A stretch of DNA of 64,000 nucleotides, taken from JBNKZU01 sp050301795. Lineage in GTDB: Bacteria; Pseudomonadota; Gammaproteobacteria; Thiohalomonadales; Thiohalomonadaceae. Positions within the stretch are counted from its first letter, which is position 1, and each line of letters begins with the position of its first letter. The stretch lies in NCBI GenBank assembly GCA_050301795.1, contig JBNKZU010000013.1:1-64000 (forward strand). The letters are read 5' to 3'. The notes beneath the pieces were generated by a model. That model did no database searches. It had not been told where the DNA came from and worked only from the letters and a program-made list of their open reading frames with translations. A program made the position numbers and the translations under genes. Positions 53,316 to 62,927 of this stretch are shown piece by piece.

Positions 53316-53333
53316 GAGCAGGAATAACCTTTG

Positions 53334-53873
53334 ATGCAAATGGGAAAAAACCACTTTGAGACATTCCAGCTTCCGGTTCAGTTTGATGTGAATCAGGAGG
53401 AGATCTCGCTTCGTTATCGTGAGCTTCAGAGTGAGGTTCATCCTGATAAGTTTTCAAATAGTCCGGATCAACAACGACTTGAGTCGATTCAACAGGCTTC
53501 TCAGATCAATGAGGCCTTTACGATCCTTAAATCTCCGCTCGAACGAGCAAAATATCTATTGAAACTCCAAGGAATAGATGTTGAGGATCATTCGGTACAA
53601 CTCGATACAGAATTTCTCTCAAAGATGCTGGATCTTCGTGAAACAATCGAGAATATTTCGACCCAGGAAGACCCCTATGGTGAACTGACCACGATTCAGG
53701 ATCAGCTCGAAAGCCAAAACCGAGATCTGATTGAGGCATTACGCGCCTGTTTTGAACAGGATAATGACGATGCAATGAATCACGCCAGAACCCTGGTATT
53801 AAAATTACAATTTTTACAGAAACTTCTAAGTGAAACCGAAAGCCTGGAAGATAATCTGATCCACGAATTATAA
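53334..53873 (+). CDS. hscB: Co-chaperone HscB
   Basis: A 179-residue J-domain protein that brings IscU to HscA. The N-terminal J domain has the HPD tripeptide in SEVHPDKFSN. The C-terminal three-helix domain binds IscU. ATG at 53334 is chosen; a TTG one codon earlier is also possible. Confidence 0.95.
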   Translation: MQMGKNHFETFQLPVQFDVNQEEISLRYRELQSEVHPDKFSNSPDQQRLESIQQASQINEAFTILKSPLERAKYLLKLQGIDVEDHSVQLDTEFLSKMLDLRETIENISTQEDPYGELTTIQDQLESQNRDLIEALRACFEQDNDDAMNHARTLVLKLQFLQKLLSETESLEDNLIHEL

Positions 53874-53898
53874 AGCCCCGAAGGACTTTTAATTAATC

Positions 53899-55773
53899 AT
53901 GGCACTGCTTCAAATAAGTGAGCCGGGACAAACGGCTGCACCACATCAACATCGATTAGCTGTTGGTATCGATCTTGGAACAACCAATTCACTGGTTGCC
54001 TCTGTACGTAATGGTGTTGCTGAGACGCTGCCTGATCAGGATGGCGAGCACCTGTTACCATCCGTGGTGCGCTATATTGAAGATGGCACTAAGTTGGTCG
54101 GTCTTCAGGCGCAGGTTTCAGCGACGATTGATCCCCTCAATACCATTGTTTCATCAAAACGATATCTCGGTCGCGGGATTGATGATGTCAAACTGTTGGG
54201 AAATCGCCTTCCGTATGAGTTTGTTGATACCGAGCAGGGAATGCCAAAGTTTCATACTGTGGCGGGTGATTATAGTCCGGTTGAGGTCTCCGCAGAGGTA
54301 TTAAAGGCACTACGTGATCGCGCCGAAGAGACGCTCGGCGGTGAACTCACTGGTGCAGTGATTACAGTCCCTGCCTACTTCGATGATGCGCAGCGTCAGG
54401 CGACCAAGGATGCCGCAAAGATTGCTGGTCTCAATGTTCTTAGGCTTTTGAGTGAGCCAACCGCCGCAGCGGTAGCCTATGGTCTAGATGAAAAATCGGA
54501 TGGAGTGATCGCTGTTTATGACCTTGGTGGAGGAACCTTTGATATCTCAATTCTGCGATTAAATCGTGGTGTGTTTGAGGTGTTATCTACCGCAGGTGAT
54601 TCTGCCCTCGGTGGTGACGATTTTGATCGCACCATCGCAATGTGGATCATGAAAGAGGCGGGCATTAAGGATGATGCCGATCATATGCAACTACGTCGGA
54701 TCACCTGCCGTGCCCGCCAGGCCAAAGAGGAGTTGAGCGATGTTGAAGAAGTGCCTATCTCAATCGAGCTTGGTGAAGGCAAGCAGTGGTTAGGGAAACT
54801 GGATCGAGAGCAGTTTAATAAGCTGGTCGATCCGCTGATTCGTAAGAGTCTGATTCCGTGCAAGCGTGCGCTTCGTGACGCAGGTGTCGAACTTGATGGG
54901 ATTGATGAAGTGGTTATGGTCGGTGGCTCGACCCGTATGCCTCGTGTTCGAGAGCTTGTTGGTGAGTTCTATAAGCAGGAACCCAAGGTTGATATCGATC
55001 CGGATCGTGTTGTTGCGATTGGTGCTGCACGTCAGGCAGATGTTCTGGTCGGCAACAAGCCAGATGATGAGATGTTACTCCTTGATGTGATTCCACTCTC
55101 TCTGGGTTTGGAGATGATGGGGGGATTAACCGAAAAGATTATTCCAAGAAACACCACAATCCCGGTTGCCAGAGCACAAGAATTTACCACCTATAAAGAT
55201 GGTCAAACCGCAATGATGGTTCATGTGCTCCAGGGTGAGCGCGAGTTGGTGAGTGATAATCGCTCACTAGCACGATTTGAACTCCATGGGATTCCTCCGA
55301 TGGCTGCCGGCGCTGCAAGAATACGGGTGACATTTCAGGTCGATGCCGATGGTCTTTTATCTGTAACTGCGCGTGAACAGACCAGCGGTATTGAAAGTAG
55401 TGTTCAGGTAAAACCCTCTTATGGATTGAGTGACGATGAAATTGTCACCATGATTCAGGATTCAATGGATCACGCAAGAGAGGATATGGATGCGCGGAAC
55501 CTGCGTGAGCAATTGGTGGAGGCTGATCGTGTGATCGAGGCCTTAATGGTCGCACTCCAGGCCGATGGTGATACGCTTCTTTCCACCGATGAGCGCCAGA
55601 AGATTAATCAGGCGATTGCAAATGTCGAGGCCGCAAAAAGTCAGAGCGATTGGCATTTGGTTAAAGATACACTTAGTACATTAAATCGGGAATCGACCGA
55701 GTTTGCTGCCCGGCGTATGAATGCAAGTATCCAGCAGGCGCTTTCTGGTAAACAGGTTGATACATTTGAGTAG
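53899..55773 (+). CDS. hscA: Hsp70-type chaperone HscA
   Basis: A 624-residue specialised Hsp70 that drives cluster release from IscU. The ATPase half has VGIDLGTTNSLVA, AVYDLGGGTFDISIL and VVMVGGSTRMPRVR. The substrate-binding half follows LLLDVIPLSLGLEMMGG. E. coli HscA has 616 residues. It is 25 bases after hscB. Confidence 0.97.
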   Translation: MALLQISEPGQTAAPHQHRLAVGIDLGTTNSLVASVRNGVAETLPDQDGEHLLPSVVRYIEDGTKLVGLQAQVSATIDPLNTIVSSKRYLGRGIDDVKLLGNRLPYEFVDTEQGMPKFHTVAGDYSPVEVSAEVLKALRDRAEETLGGELTGAVITVPAYFDDAQRQATKDAAKIAGLNVLRLLSEPTAAAVAYGLDEKSDGVIAVYDLGGGTFDISILRLNRGVFEVLSTAGDSALGGDDFDRTIAMWIMKEAGIKDDADHMQLRRITCRARQAKEELSDVEEVPISIELGEGKQWLGKLDREQFNKLVDPLIRKSLIPCKRALRDAGVELDGIDEVVMVGGSTRMPRVRELVGEFYKQEPKVDIDPDRVVAIGAARQADVLVGNKPDDEMLLLDVIPLSLGLEMMGGLTEKIIPRNTTIPVARAQEFTTYKDGQTAMMVHVLQGERELVSDNRSLARFELHGIPPMAAGAARIRVTFQVDADGLLSVTAREQTSGIESSVQVKPSYGLSDDEIVTMIQDSMDHAREDMDARNLREQLVEADRVIEALMVALQADGDTLLSTDERQKINQAIANVEAAKSQSDWHLVKDTLSTLNRESTEFAARRMNASIQQALSGKQVDTFE

Positions 55774-55812
55774 TTCTATCTAAACTGAGATAAGGCATAT
55801 CCGGAGATTCTA

Positions 55813-56151
55813 ATGCCACAAATTATCATATTGCCCCATGAGGAGTTGTGTCCTGAAGGTATCGCATTTGAGGCCGAGCCTGGCGAAACGATCTGTGATG
55901 CAGCGCTCGCGAACGGTATTGAGATTGAACACGCCTGTGAAAAATCGTGTGCCTGTACAACCTGTCATGTTGTAGTACGTGAAGGGTTTGATTCTCTAAA
56001 TGAAGCCGATGATCTGGAAGAGGATATGCTCGATAAGGCCTGGGGTCTTGAGCCTGAATCACGGCTCTCATGCCAAGCGGTGATCGGGGATGAGGACTTG
56101 GTGGTCGAACTACCTAAATACACCATCAATATGGTTTCTGAGCAGCACTAA
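55813..56151 (+). CDS. fdx: [2Fe-2S] ferredoxin of the isc system
   Basis: A 112-residue adrenodoxin-type ferredoxin that supplies electrons for cluster assembly. The ligands are in CEKSCACTTCHVVV and the later SCQAVIG. GETICDAALANGIEIEHAC is typical. It is 10 bases before iscX. Confidence 0.97.
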   Translation: MPQIIILPHEELCPEGIAFEAEPGETICDAALANGIEIEHACEKSCACTTCHVVVREGFDSLNEADDLEEDMLDKAWGLEPESRLSCQAVIGDEDLVVELPKYTINMVSEQH

Positions 56152-56161
56152 GGAGTAAACA

Positions 56162-56362
56162 ATGGGATTACACTGGAGTGATGTCAATGATATAGCGATT
56201 GAGCTCGAAGAGTCGCATCCAGATATCGACCCACAATATGTAAGGTTCACCGATCTACATCAATGGATCTGTGACTTGGAGGATTTTGACGATGATCCAG
56301 AACGATCCAATGAGAAGATTCTGGAGGCAATCCAGATGCTATGGATCGAGGAACACGAGTAA
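56162..56362 (+). CDS. iscX: IscX
   Basis: A 66-residue acidic protein that binds IscS and modulates assembly. LHWSDVNDIAIELEESHPDI and the C-terminal QMLWIEEHE match the family. Last gene of the isc operon, followed by a terminator. Confidence 0.97.
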   Translation: MGLHWSDVNDIAIELEESHPDIDPQYVRFTDLHQWICDLEDFDDDPERSNEKILEAIQMLWIEEHE

Positions 56363-56387
56363 ATCCAACCCATCAATGAAGTCAATC

Positions 56388-56411
56388 AAATCCCTCAACC
56401 GGGATTTTTTT
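56388..56411 (+). terminator. Intrinsic terminator of the isc operon
   Basis: A 7-bp stem AAATCCC/GGGATTT with a 6-base loop is followed by more T residues. It lies 26 bases after the iscX stop. Confidence 0.8.
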
Positions 56412-56536
56412 ATGTTTGGCGGTAGAAATAAGCGAGATCTCCTCAATAGCGGAGTATTAATCTCCGGTTTTAGCAAAAAAAAGCAAAACACTTCAAAAAA
56501 CAGTGCCTTGAGCTAGTATGGGCGAATCGCTCAACG

Positions 56537-56542
56537 TATAAT
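56537..56542 (+). promoter_or_regulatory. Candidate -10 element for ndk
   Basis: A perfect TATAAT lies 60 bases upstream of ndk. The -35 region is not clear. The 240-base iscX-ndk gap otherwise holds the terminator and no gene. Confidence 0.4.
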
Positions 56543-56602
56543 GCACGGTCAAATTAAATTTACCTTTTTTTCCAACAAGTTATCTAAATTTCCGGAGCAA
56601 TA

Positions 56603-57034
56603 ATGTCAACACAACGTACCATTTCAATCATCAAGCCAGATGCAGTTGCCAAAAACGTAATTGGAGAGATCTATAACCGATTCGAGAAGGCTGGCTTACA
56701 GATCGTCGCAGCACGTATGATGCACCTTTCTCGTGAACAGGCAGGTGAGTTCTATGCGGTTCACAAAGAGCGTCCGTTCTATGGTGATCTTATTGACTTT
56801 ATGACCTCCGGTCCGGTTATGGTTCAGGTTCTTGAAGGTGAAGATGCTATCGCCAAGAACCGCGAAGTGATGGGGGCGACCAATCCAAAAGAGGCTGCAC
56901 CAGGAACCATTCGTGCCGATTTTGCAGAATCAATAGACGAGAATGCTGTTCACGGCTCAGACGGGCCTGAAACTGCCGCTACCGAGGTCGCCTTCTTCTT
57001 TGGTGATGACGGCATTTGTCCACGTACTCGATAA
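56603..57034 (+). CDS. ndk: Nucleoside diphosphate kinase
   Basis: A 143-residue kinase that balances nucleoside triphosphates. RTISIIKPDAVAKNVIG opens it, and the phosphorylated His is in NAVHGSDGPETA. A GGAG site precedes the ATG. It heads the conserved order ndk-rlmN-pilF-rodZ-ispG-hisS-yfgM-bamB. Confidence 0.97.
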   Translation: MSTQRTISIIKPDAVAKNVIGEIYNRFEKAGLQIVAARMMHLSREQAGEFYAVHKERPFYGDLIDFMTSGPVMVQVLEGEDAIAKNREVMGATNPKEAAPGTIRADFAESIDENAVHGSDGPETAATEVAFFFGDDGICPRTR

Positions 57035-57059
57035 ATCGTGGTCCTAAATAGACATTAAC

Positions 57060-58181
57060 GTGGCAACTACGACGGTGGAAAAAATCAATCTCCTTAATCT
57101 TGATCGAAAAGCGCTTGAGCTGTTCTTTGAGCAGATAGGGGAGAAGCCTTTTCGCGCCACCCAGATTATGAAGTGGATCTATCAGTTGGGTGTAGATGAT
57201 TTCGACGAGATGACCAATCTCAGTAAAGCGCTACGCACTAAACTCGGCGAGATCGCCACCGTCCAATTGCCTAGTGTCGTGATTGAACAACCCTCAACAG
57301 ATGGCACCCGTAAATGGGTATTACAACTGGATGAGCATAACAGTGTTGAAACAGTGTTTATTCCGACACCAGAGAATGGCAAAGGGACACTTTGTGTCTC
57401 ATCTCAGGTCGGATGCACATTAGCATGCAGTTTCTGCTCCACAGCAAGGCAGGGATTTAATCGTAACCTCACTACCGCAGAGATTATTGGTCAAGTCGTT
57501 GTTGCAGCCAGAACACTTGGTCTGCCGATGACCGGTGATCATAAAAAGATTACAAATGTTGTCATGATGGGTATGGGGGAGCCGCTATTGAATATGGATG
57601 CTTTAATCCCTGCTCTCAATATGATGATGGATGATTTTGCTTTTGCGATCTCAAAACGCCGTTTAACGGTAAGTACCGCAGGCGTTGTTCCCGCGATAGA
57701 TGAGCTGCGCCAAAAAGTGGATGTATGTTTGGCGGTGTCACTACATGCAACTAATGACAAACTGCGCGATGAGCTGGTTCCACTTAATAAAAAATATCCT
57801 ATCAAGATGTTGCTTGATGCCTGTCGTCGCTATGCTCAAGGACGTTCGCACAACCGTATTACGATTGAATATACAATGATTAAGGATGTAAACGACTCCA
57901 TTGAAGAAGCTAAAACACTGTTAAGACTGCTAAGGAATGTTCCATCAAAGATTAATATCATCCCTTTCAATCCTTTTCCCGGGAGTGATTATCAACCCCC
58001 ATCACTTCAGCGGATTAACGCTTTTCGGGATGTTTTGATGCAAGGCGGGATTATTACGGTTACCAGAAAAACCCGCGGTGACGATATTGATGCTGCCTGT
58101 GGACAATTGGTTGGTAAGGTGAATGATAGAACTCGTCGCACCAAACAGATAGAACAACAAATAGAGAGGGTCGCCTTGTGA
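57060..58181 (+). CDS. rlmN: Dual-specificity rRNA/tRNA methyltransferase RlmN
   Basis: A 373-residue radical SAM enzyme that makes 2-methyladenosine in 23S rRNA and some tRNAs. The cluster motif is CTLACSFCSTARQGFNRN. The resolving Cys is in the C-terminal DAACGQL. It starts with GTG 26 bases after ndk, and its TGA overlaps the pilF GTG as GTGA. Confidence 0.96.
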   Translation: MATTTVEKINLLNLDRKALELFFEQIGEKPFRATQIMKWIYQLGVDDFDEMTNLSKALRTKLGEIATVQLPSVVIEQPSTDGTRKWVLQLDEHNSVETVFIPTPENGKGTLCVSSQVGCTLACSFCSTARQGFNRNLTTAEIIGQVVVAARTLGLPMTGDHKKITNVVMMGMGEPLLNMDALIPALNMMMDDFAFAISKRRLTVSTAGVVPAIDELRQKVDVCLAVSLHATNDKLRDELVPLNKKYPIKMLLDACRRYAQGRSHNRITIEYTMIKDVNDSIEEAKTLLRLLRNVPSKINIIPFNPFPGSDYQPPSLQRINAFRDVLMQGGIITVTRKTRGDDIDAACGQLVGKVNDRTRRTKQIEQQIERVAL

Positions 58182-58930
58182 TCTCGCGTTATCTGATTGC
58201 TTTAATTGTTATGCTTTTTGTTAGTGGATGTAGTAGCACTACATCTAATCAGCGTCCATCAAATCCTATAAAAGCCGCTGAGATCAATGCTGAGTTGGGT
58301 CTGCGTTATATGGTCGCAGGAAACTATGAGTTGGCGATGCAAAAATTAACCAAGTCATTAAGTTTTGACGAGGATTCCGTTGATGCACATCACTATCTGG
58401 CAGAGTTATATCGCCGATTAAATCAAATTGATAAAGCTGACAAACATTACCAACTTGCTATCGATAATAGTGATAATGATTCTTCACTTTATAACAACTA
58501 CGGTGTCTTTTTATGTAGCCAAGGGCGGATAGATGACGCCGAAGAGTTGTTTTCAAAAGTGCTTGATAATCCACTCTATAGTGAAAGAGCACAGGTTTAT
58601 GAAAACCTCGGATTGTGTATGGAACAACAAAAAGATTATGAGAAGGCAGAATCTTATTTCAGAGAAGCCTTAAAACATAATGAGAAGCTACCAGGGACAT
58701 TGTTGGCGATGGCAAGAATTAGTTTCGAAAACAGCAAATGGCTCTCTTCAAGAGCCTATCTACAACGGCTGAAACTAATTACAGAACACAATGCTGAGAG
58801 TTTATGGCTTGCATGTCGTGTTGAGAATATTTTAGGGGACAAATCAGCAGCAAAGAAATTTGGTGATGAGTTAGTTAGTAAATATCCGCAATCTAACGAG
58901 GCGAGCGAATATCAGAAGCTCGATATATAG
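58178..58930 (+). CDS. pilF: Type IV pilus biogenesis lipoprotein PilF (PilW)
   Basis: A 250-residue outer-membrane lipoprotein that helps assemble the PilQ secretin. The lipobox is FVSGC at about residue 18. About six TPR repeats follow, including SLYNNYGVFLCSQGRIDDAE and VYENLGLCMEQQKDYEKAE. GTG start overlaps the rlmN stop. Pilus genes themselves are not in this window. Confidence 0.9.
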   Translation: MISRYLIALIVMLFVSGCSSTTSNQRPSNPIKAAEINAELGLRYMVAGNYELAMQKLTKSLSFDEDSVDAHHYLAELYRRLNQIDKADKHYQLAIDNSDNDSSLYNNYGVFLCSQGRIDDAEELFSKVLDNPLYSERAQVYENLGLCMEQQKDYEKAESYFREALKHNEKLPGTLLAMARISFENSKWLSSRAYLQRLKLITEHNAESLWLACRVENILGDKSAAKKFGDELVSKYPQSNEASEYQKLDI

Positions 58931-59890
58931 ATGTCAGACGAGATTGAAATAGAAGAAAATATGAGTGAAGAATCACCGGTTTTAAAAGAGATCGGTGAGA
59001 AGCTCCGGGCAGGGCGTGAAAAGCTTGGGTTGAGTATTAACGAACTATCAGTAGAAACTCGGCTAAATACACAAATACTTACTGCGCTTGAGGAGTATTA
59101 TCCATCACAATTACCACCGATGACATTTGTGCTGGGCTACATTAAATCCTATGCGCGTCGGGTTGGTATTCCTGAATCGCATCTCCATCTTGAGCGTTTA
59201 GAGCCAGAATCACATATTCCTGAGGTGAAAGCGAGCCTTGCAGGCCCCCCTGAAAGTAGTAGTAGTGATCTACCTGTTCGGATAGTGACCTATCTCATCA
59301 TTATTTCTGTGTTGGTTTTGCTTGCTTTGTGGTGGGTTTCTCAAAAAGCTGATGATGGTTCAAACACTACTTCCAATGAGGTTTTACAACAGGATCGCCA
59401 ACAGTTACCTCCCTTCGGCAATATCGATAAACAGCAGCTATCACTACCAGAGAATCAAAACACCGATACGATCACAAGCCCAAAATCACCGACGATTGTT
59501 ATCTCTCCTCCGCCACCCGTTTTAACCTCACAGGTTGAGCAGATTGAGGGCGAGGATCTTGATTCGGAAACCGGATCAGAGACAGAGCCATTGCTTTCAT
59601 CTCTAACGGATGATACCCCTCAATCGGTGTTGACACTGACCTATAGTGCCGATAGTTGGACTGAAGTGTTTGATGCTCAAAAACGTCGGTTGGTGTTTGG
59701 ATTAATCAAAGAGGGGCGCGAGTTATCGCTTAAGGGTGAAGCGCCGTTTTCAGTCTTCTTGGGCTACGCTTCGGGTGTCAATGTATCGATCAATAGTGAA
59801 CCCTACTACAACCGACAACTTGGTCGGGCAGATGTTGCCCGCTTTAAGGTCGGTAATGAAAATAGTAATCGGATCCTGAACAACAACTAA
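58931..59890 (+). CDS. rodZ: Cytoskeleton protein RodZ
   Basis: A 319-residue bitopic protein that anchors MreB. The N-terminal helix-turn-helix domain (about 20-90) contains LRAGREKLGLSINELS. A membrane segment (about 117-135) and a Pro/Ser-rich periplasmic linker follow. The C-terminal DUF4115 domain (about 235-305) contains YSADSWTEVFDAQKRRL. It abuts pilF and shares one base with ispG. Confidence 0.93.
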   Translation: MSDEIEIEENMSEESPVLKEIGEKLRAGREKLGLSINELSVETRLNTQILTALEEYYPSQLPPMTFVLGYIKSYARRVGIPESHLHLERLEPESHIPEVKASLAGPPESSSSDLPVRIVTYLIIISVLVLLALWWVSQKADDGSNTTSNEVLQQDRQQLPPFGNIDKQQLSLPENQNTDTITSPKSPTIVISPPPPVLTSQVEQIEGEDLDSETGSETEPLLSSLTDDTPQSVLTLTYSADSWTEVFDAQKRRLVFGLIKEGRELSLKGEAPFSVFLGYASGVNVSINSEPYYNRQLGRADVARFKVGNENSNRILNNN

Positions 59891-60990
59891 TGTTTAACAC
59901 CTCCCCGATCAAGCGACGAAAGTCGCGTCAGATTATGGTTGGTCATGTTGCCGTTGGTGGTGATGCACCAATATCGGTACAGAGCATGACCAATACCGAG
60001 ACCTGTAATGTTGAAGCCACACTAAATCAGGTACGTGCGTTGCAGCGAGCTGGTGCAGATATTGTGCGGATCTCGGTGCCGAGTCTTGATGCGGCTGAGG
60101 CCTTTGCGAAGATACGATCACAGGTCGATATTCCGTTGGTAAGTGATATCCATTTTGATCACAAAATCGCACTACGAGTCTTGGAACTTGGCGTTGATTG
60201 TCTGCGGATAAATCCGGGAAACATTGGTAAAGAGGAGAGAATTCGCGCGGTGATTGACTCGGCGCGTGATAAAGGCGTACCCATCCGTATTGGTGTTAAC
60301 GCCGGCTCGCTTGAAAAAGATTTGCAGCAAAAATATGGCGAGCCGACGGCTGATGCAATGGTGGAATCAGCGCTACGTCATATCGATATACTGGATCGGA
60401 TGAATTTTGAGAATTTTAAAATCAGCCTAAAAGCATCCGATGTATTTATGACCATCGAAGCTTATCGTAAACTTGCACACCAGATTGAACAGCCGCTTCA
60501 TCTTGGGATTACTGAAGCCGGAGGGCTACGTTCAGGCACGGTAAAGTCTGCGGTCGGTTTAGGAATGCTTCTGGCCGAGGGGATCGGGGATACTATCCGT
60601 GTCTCGTTGGCGGCTGATCCGGTCGAAGAGATTAAGGTGGGCTTTGATATTCTTAAGAGTCTGCATCTTCGTAGCAAAGGGATCAATCTCATCGCCTGTC
60701 CATCGTGTTCACGACAGAACTTTGATGTGATCTCAACGGTCAATGCGTTGGAGGATCGTCTTGAAGATGTGATTGAGCCGATTGACGTTGCAGTCATTGG
60801 TTGTGTCGTCAACGGACCTGGCGAAGCGAAAGAGGTCGAAGTCGGATTGACTGGTGGCCAACCGAATCTGCTGTATGTCGGTGGAAAAACGGAACGCAAA
60901 TTGAATAATGAAGAGTTGGTTGATGAGTTAGAGCGCGAGATACGTCTGCGCCTAAAACAACGATCACAAAAAGAAGAAAACGGAGCATAA
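59890..60990 (+). CDS. ispG: 4-hydroxy-3-methylbut-2-enyl diphosphate synthase
   Basis: A 366-residue [4Fe-4S] enzyme of the MEP isoprenoid route. Conserved QSMTNTETCNVEATL, LRINPGNIG and GITEAGGLRSG are present. The cluster Cys are in ACPSCSRQNFD and VIGCVVNGPGEA. It overlaps rodZ and is followed by hisS after 3 bases. Confidence 0.97.
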   Translation: MFNTSPIKRRKSRQIMVGHVAVGGDAPISVQSMTNTETCNVEATLNQVRALQRAGADIVRISVPSLDAAEAFAKIRSQVDIPLVSDIHFDHKIALRVLELGVDCLRINPGNIGKEERIRAVIDSARDKGVPIRIGVNAGSLEKDLQQKYGEPTADAMVESALRHIDILDRMNFENFKISLKASDVFMTIEAYRKLAHQIEQPLHLGITEAGGLRSGTVKSAVGLGMLLAEGIGDTIRVSLAADPVEEIKVGFDILKSLHLRSKGINLIACPSCSRQNFDVISTVNALEDRLEDVIEPIDVAVIGCVVNGPGEAKEVEVGLTGGQPNLLYVGGKTERKLNNEELVDELEREIRLRLKQRSQKEENGA

Positions 60991-60993
60991 GTT

Positions 60994-62268
60994 TTGTCAA
61001 AAACAATTCAGGCTATTCGAGGTATGAACGATATCCTGCCACAGGATATGCCTTATTGGCATAAGGTCGAGGATAGTGTGCGTTCGCTGGTATCGTCATA
61101 CGGTTATGGCGAGATTCGAATGCCAATCGTTGAAAAGACTGATCTATTTAAACGCTCGATTGGCGAAGTGACGGATATCGTTGAAAAAGAGATGTATACC
61201 TTTGACGATCGTAATGGCGACAGCCTGACATTACGCCCAGAGGGAACTGCTGGTTGTGTTCGTGCCGCGATTGAGAATGGCATGTTGCACAATCAAACTC
61301 AACGGCTGTGGTATCGGGGGCCAATGTTTAGGCATGAGCGTCCACAAAAAGGACGCTATCGACAGTTTTACCAAATTGGGGTTGAGGCTTTTGGCTTAGA
61401 AGGTCCCGATGTTGATGCCGAGCAGATTATGATCACCGCAAGACTATGGAAGATGCTAGGGCTTGATGGTGTTGTAACGCTTCAGATTAACTCGCTTGGA
61501 ACCCCAGATTCACGTGCGATCTATCGTGAAAAACTGGTGGCCTATCTTGAACAACATATCGACAAGCTGGATGAAGATAGCAAGCGTCGTCTCTATACCA
61601 ATCCGATGCGTATTCTTGATAGCAAGAACCCAGAAATGGCAGCGTTGATTGCTACTGCACCACTATTAAGCGATTATCTTGACGACGAATCCAAAACCCA
61701 TTTTCAACAGCTCTGTTCAATGCTAGATGAGGTTGGCATCTATTATCAAATTAACCCCTGTTTGGTTCGGGGACTCGATTATTACAGTAAAACTGTCTTT
61801 GAGTGGGTTACTGATAAACTCGGTGCACAGGGGACGGTTTGTGCTGGTGGCAGATTTGATGGGTTAGTCACACAGCTTGGTGGTAGAGAGACGCCGGCAG
61901 TCGGCTTTGCAATGGGATTAGAACGATTGATTGCGCTAATGAGCGAGATTGGCGTTGAGGTTGATGAGAATAACCCTCATGCCTATTTGGTGCTTGTCGG
62001 GGATAATGCGTCTGAACATGGGCTTGCACTAGCCGAAAGAATACGAGACCAGATCCCACAGTTGCGTATGATTACCAATAGTGGTGGTGGCAGCTTTAAA
62101 AGTCAGTTTAAAAAGGCCGATAAAAGCGGCGCTGCTGTGGCGCTGATTGTTGGTGATGATGAGATTAATAATAAACGGTTTGGATATAAACCGTTAAGAG
62201 ATGCTAGTGAGCAGCAAAGCCTGTCACTGGAAGAGACAATTTTAAAATTAAAACTGCTAGTTAAATAG
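60994..62268 (+). CDS. hisS: Histidyl-tRNA synthetase
   Basis: A 424-residue class II synthetase. Motif 2 lies in WYRGPMFRHERPQKGRYRQF. The histidine-specific GLDYYSKTVFEWV is present, as is motif 3 around GFAMGLERLIAL, and the C-terminal anticodon domain follows. It starts with TTG right after ispG. E. coli HisS also has 424 residues. Confidence 0.97.
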   Translation: MSKTIQAIRGMNDILPQDMPYWHKVEDSVRSLVSSYGYGEIRMPIVEKTDLFKRSIGEVTDIVEKEMYTFDDRNGDSLTLRPEGTAGCVRAAIENGMLHNQTQRLWYRGPMFRHERPQKGRYRQFYQIGVEAFGLEGPDVDAEQIMITARLWKMLGLDGVVTLQINSLGTPDSRAIYREKLVAYLEQHIDKLDEDSKRRLYTNPMRILDSKNPEMAALIATAPLLSDYLDDESKTHFQQLCSMLDEVGIYYQINPCLVRGLDYYSKTVFEWVTDKLGAQGTVCAGGRFDGLVTQLGGRETPAVGFAMGLERLIALMSEIGVEVDENNPHAYLVLVGDNASEHGLALAERIRDQIPQLRMITNSGGGSFKSQFKKADKSGAAVALIVGDDEINNKRFGYKPLRDASEQQSLSLEETILKLKLLVK

Positions 62269-62288
62269 TAGAAGACGAGGAGTATTAA

Positions 62289-62927
62289 GTGGAAATCTAT
62301 CAGTCAGAAGAAGAACAGGTAGAGGCGATTAAACGCTGGTGGGATAAAAACGGTAAACAGACCTTACTATTAATTGCGATCGGATTGATGACGGTTGTTG
62401 GTGTTCAGCAGTGGATGGCAAATCAAAAAAGCAAGATTGAGTATGCATCATCACTCTATCAGGAGATGGTCACTACCTACGATAACGACTGGTCTAAGGC
62501 TCAGGAGATAGGGCGCACGATTGTTGCTGATTTTTCAGATACTCATTATGCGATTCTCACTTCACTGATGCTTGCTAAAGGTGCGGTGGAGCATGATGAT
62601 CTTCCTGCTGCCGAGGCTCATTTAAAATGGGTGCTTTCTAAACATGCAGACGAGGCACATACTCAACTGGCTACAGTCCGCCTCGCTCGCGTTATGATGG
62701 CGCAGGATCGTCTTGATGAGGCGCTTTCAACCTTATCAGGGATTAAAGCCGGATCGTTTAGCGCTCTGGCCAATGAATTAGAGGGTGATATCTATCTTCG
62801 TAAAGGCGACCAGAGTAAAGCACGAGATGCCTATAACAAAGCACTCGGGGGATATGAGTCGCTACCAGAGCGTAAAAATATGGTTCAAATGAAGATTGAT
62901 GATTTAGCCGAGGCCTCTGCACAGTGA
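62289..62927 (+). CDS. yfgM: Periplasmic chaperone-like protein YfgM
   Basis: A 212-residue inner-membrane protein with one segment (about 20-40) and a periplasmic TPR-like domain. YQSEEEQVEAIKRWWDKNGK is the typical N-terminus. In E. coli it joins PpiD at the SecYEG translocon. It starts with GTG, and its TGA overlaps the bamB GTG. Confidence 0.93.
   Translation: MEIYQSEEEQVEAIKRWWDKNGKQTLLLIAIGLMTVVGVQQWMANQKSKIEYASSLYQEMVTTYDNDWSKAQEIGRTIVADFSDTHYAILTSLMLAKGAVEHDDLPAAEAHLKWVLSKHADEAHTQLATVRLARVMMAQDRLDEALSTLSGIKAGSFSALANELEGDIYLRKGDQSKARDAYNKALGGYESLPERKNMVQMKIDDLAEASAQ

Noticed and set aside
53067..53441. A 124-codon minus-strand frame across iscA and hscB
   Set aside because: Shadow of two certain genes.
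56271..56516. An 81-codon frame running from iscX through its terminator
   Set aside because: It spans the isc terminator and shows no protein-like pattern.
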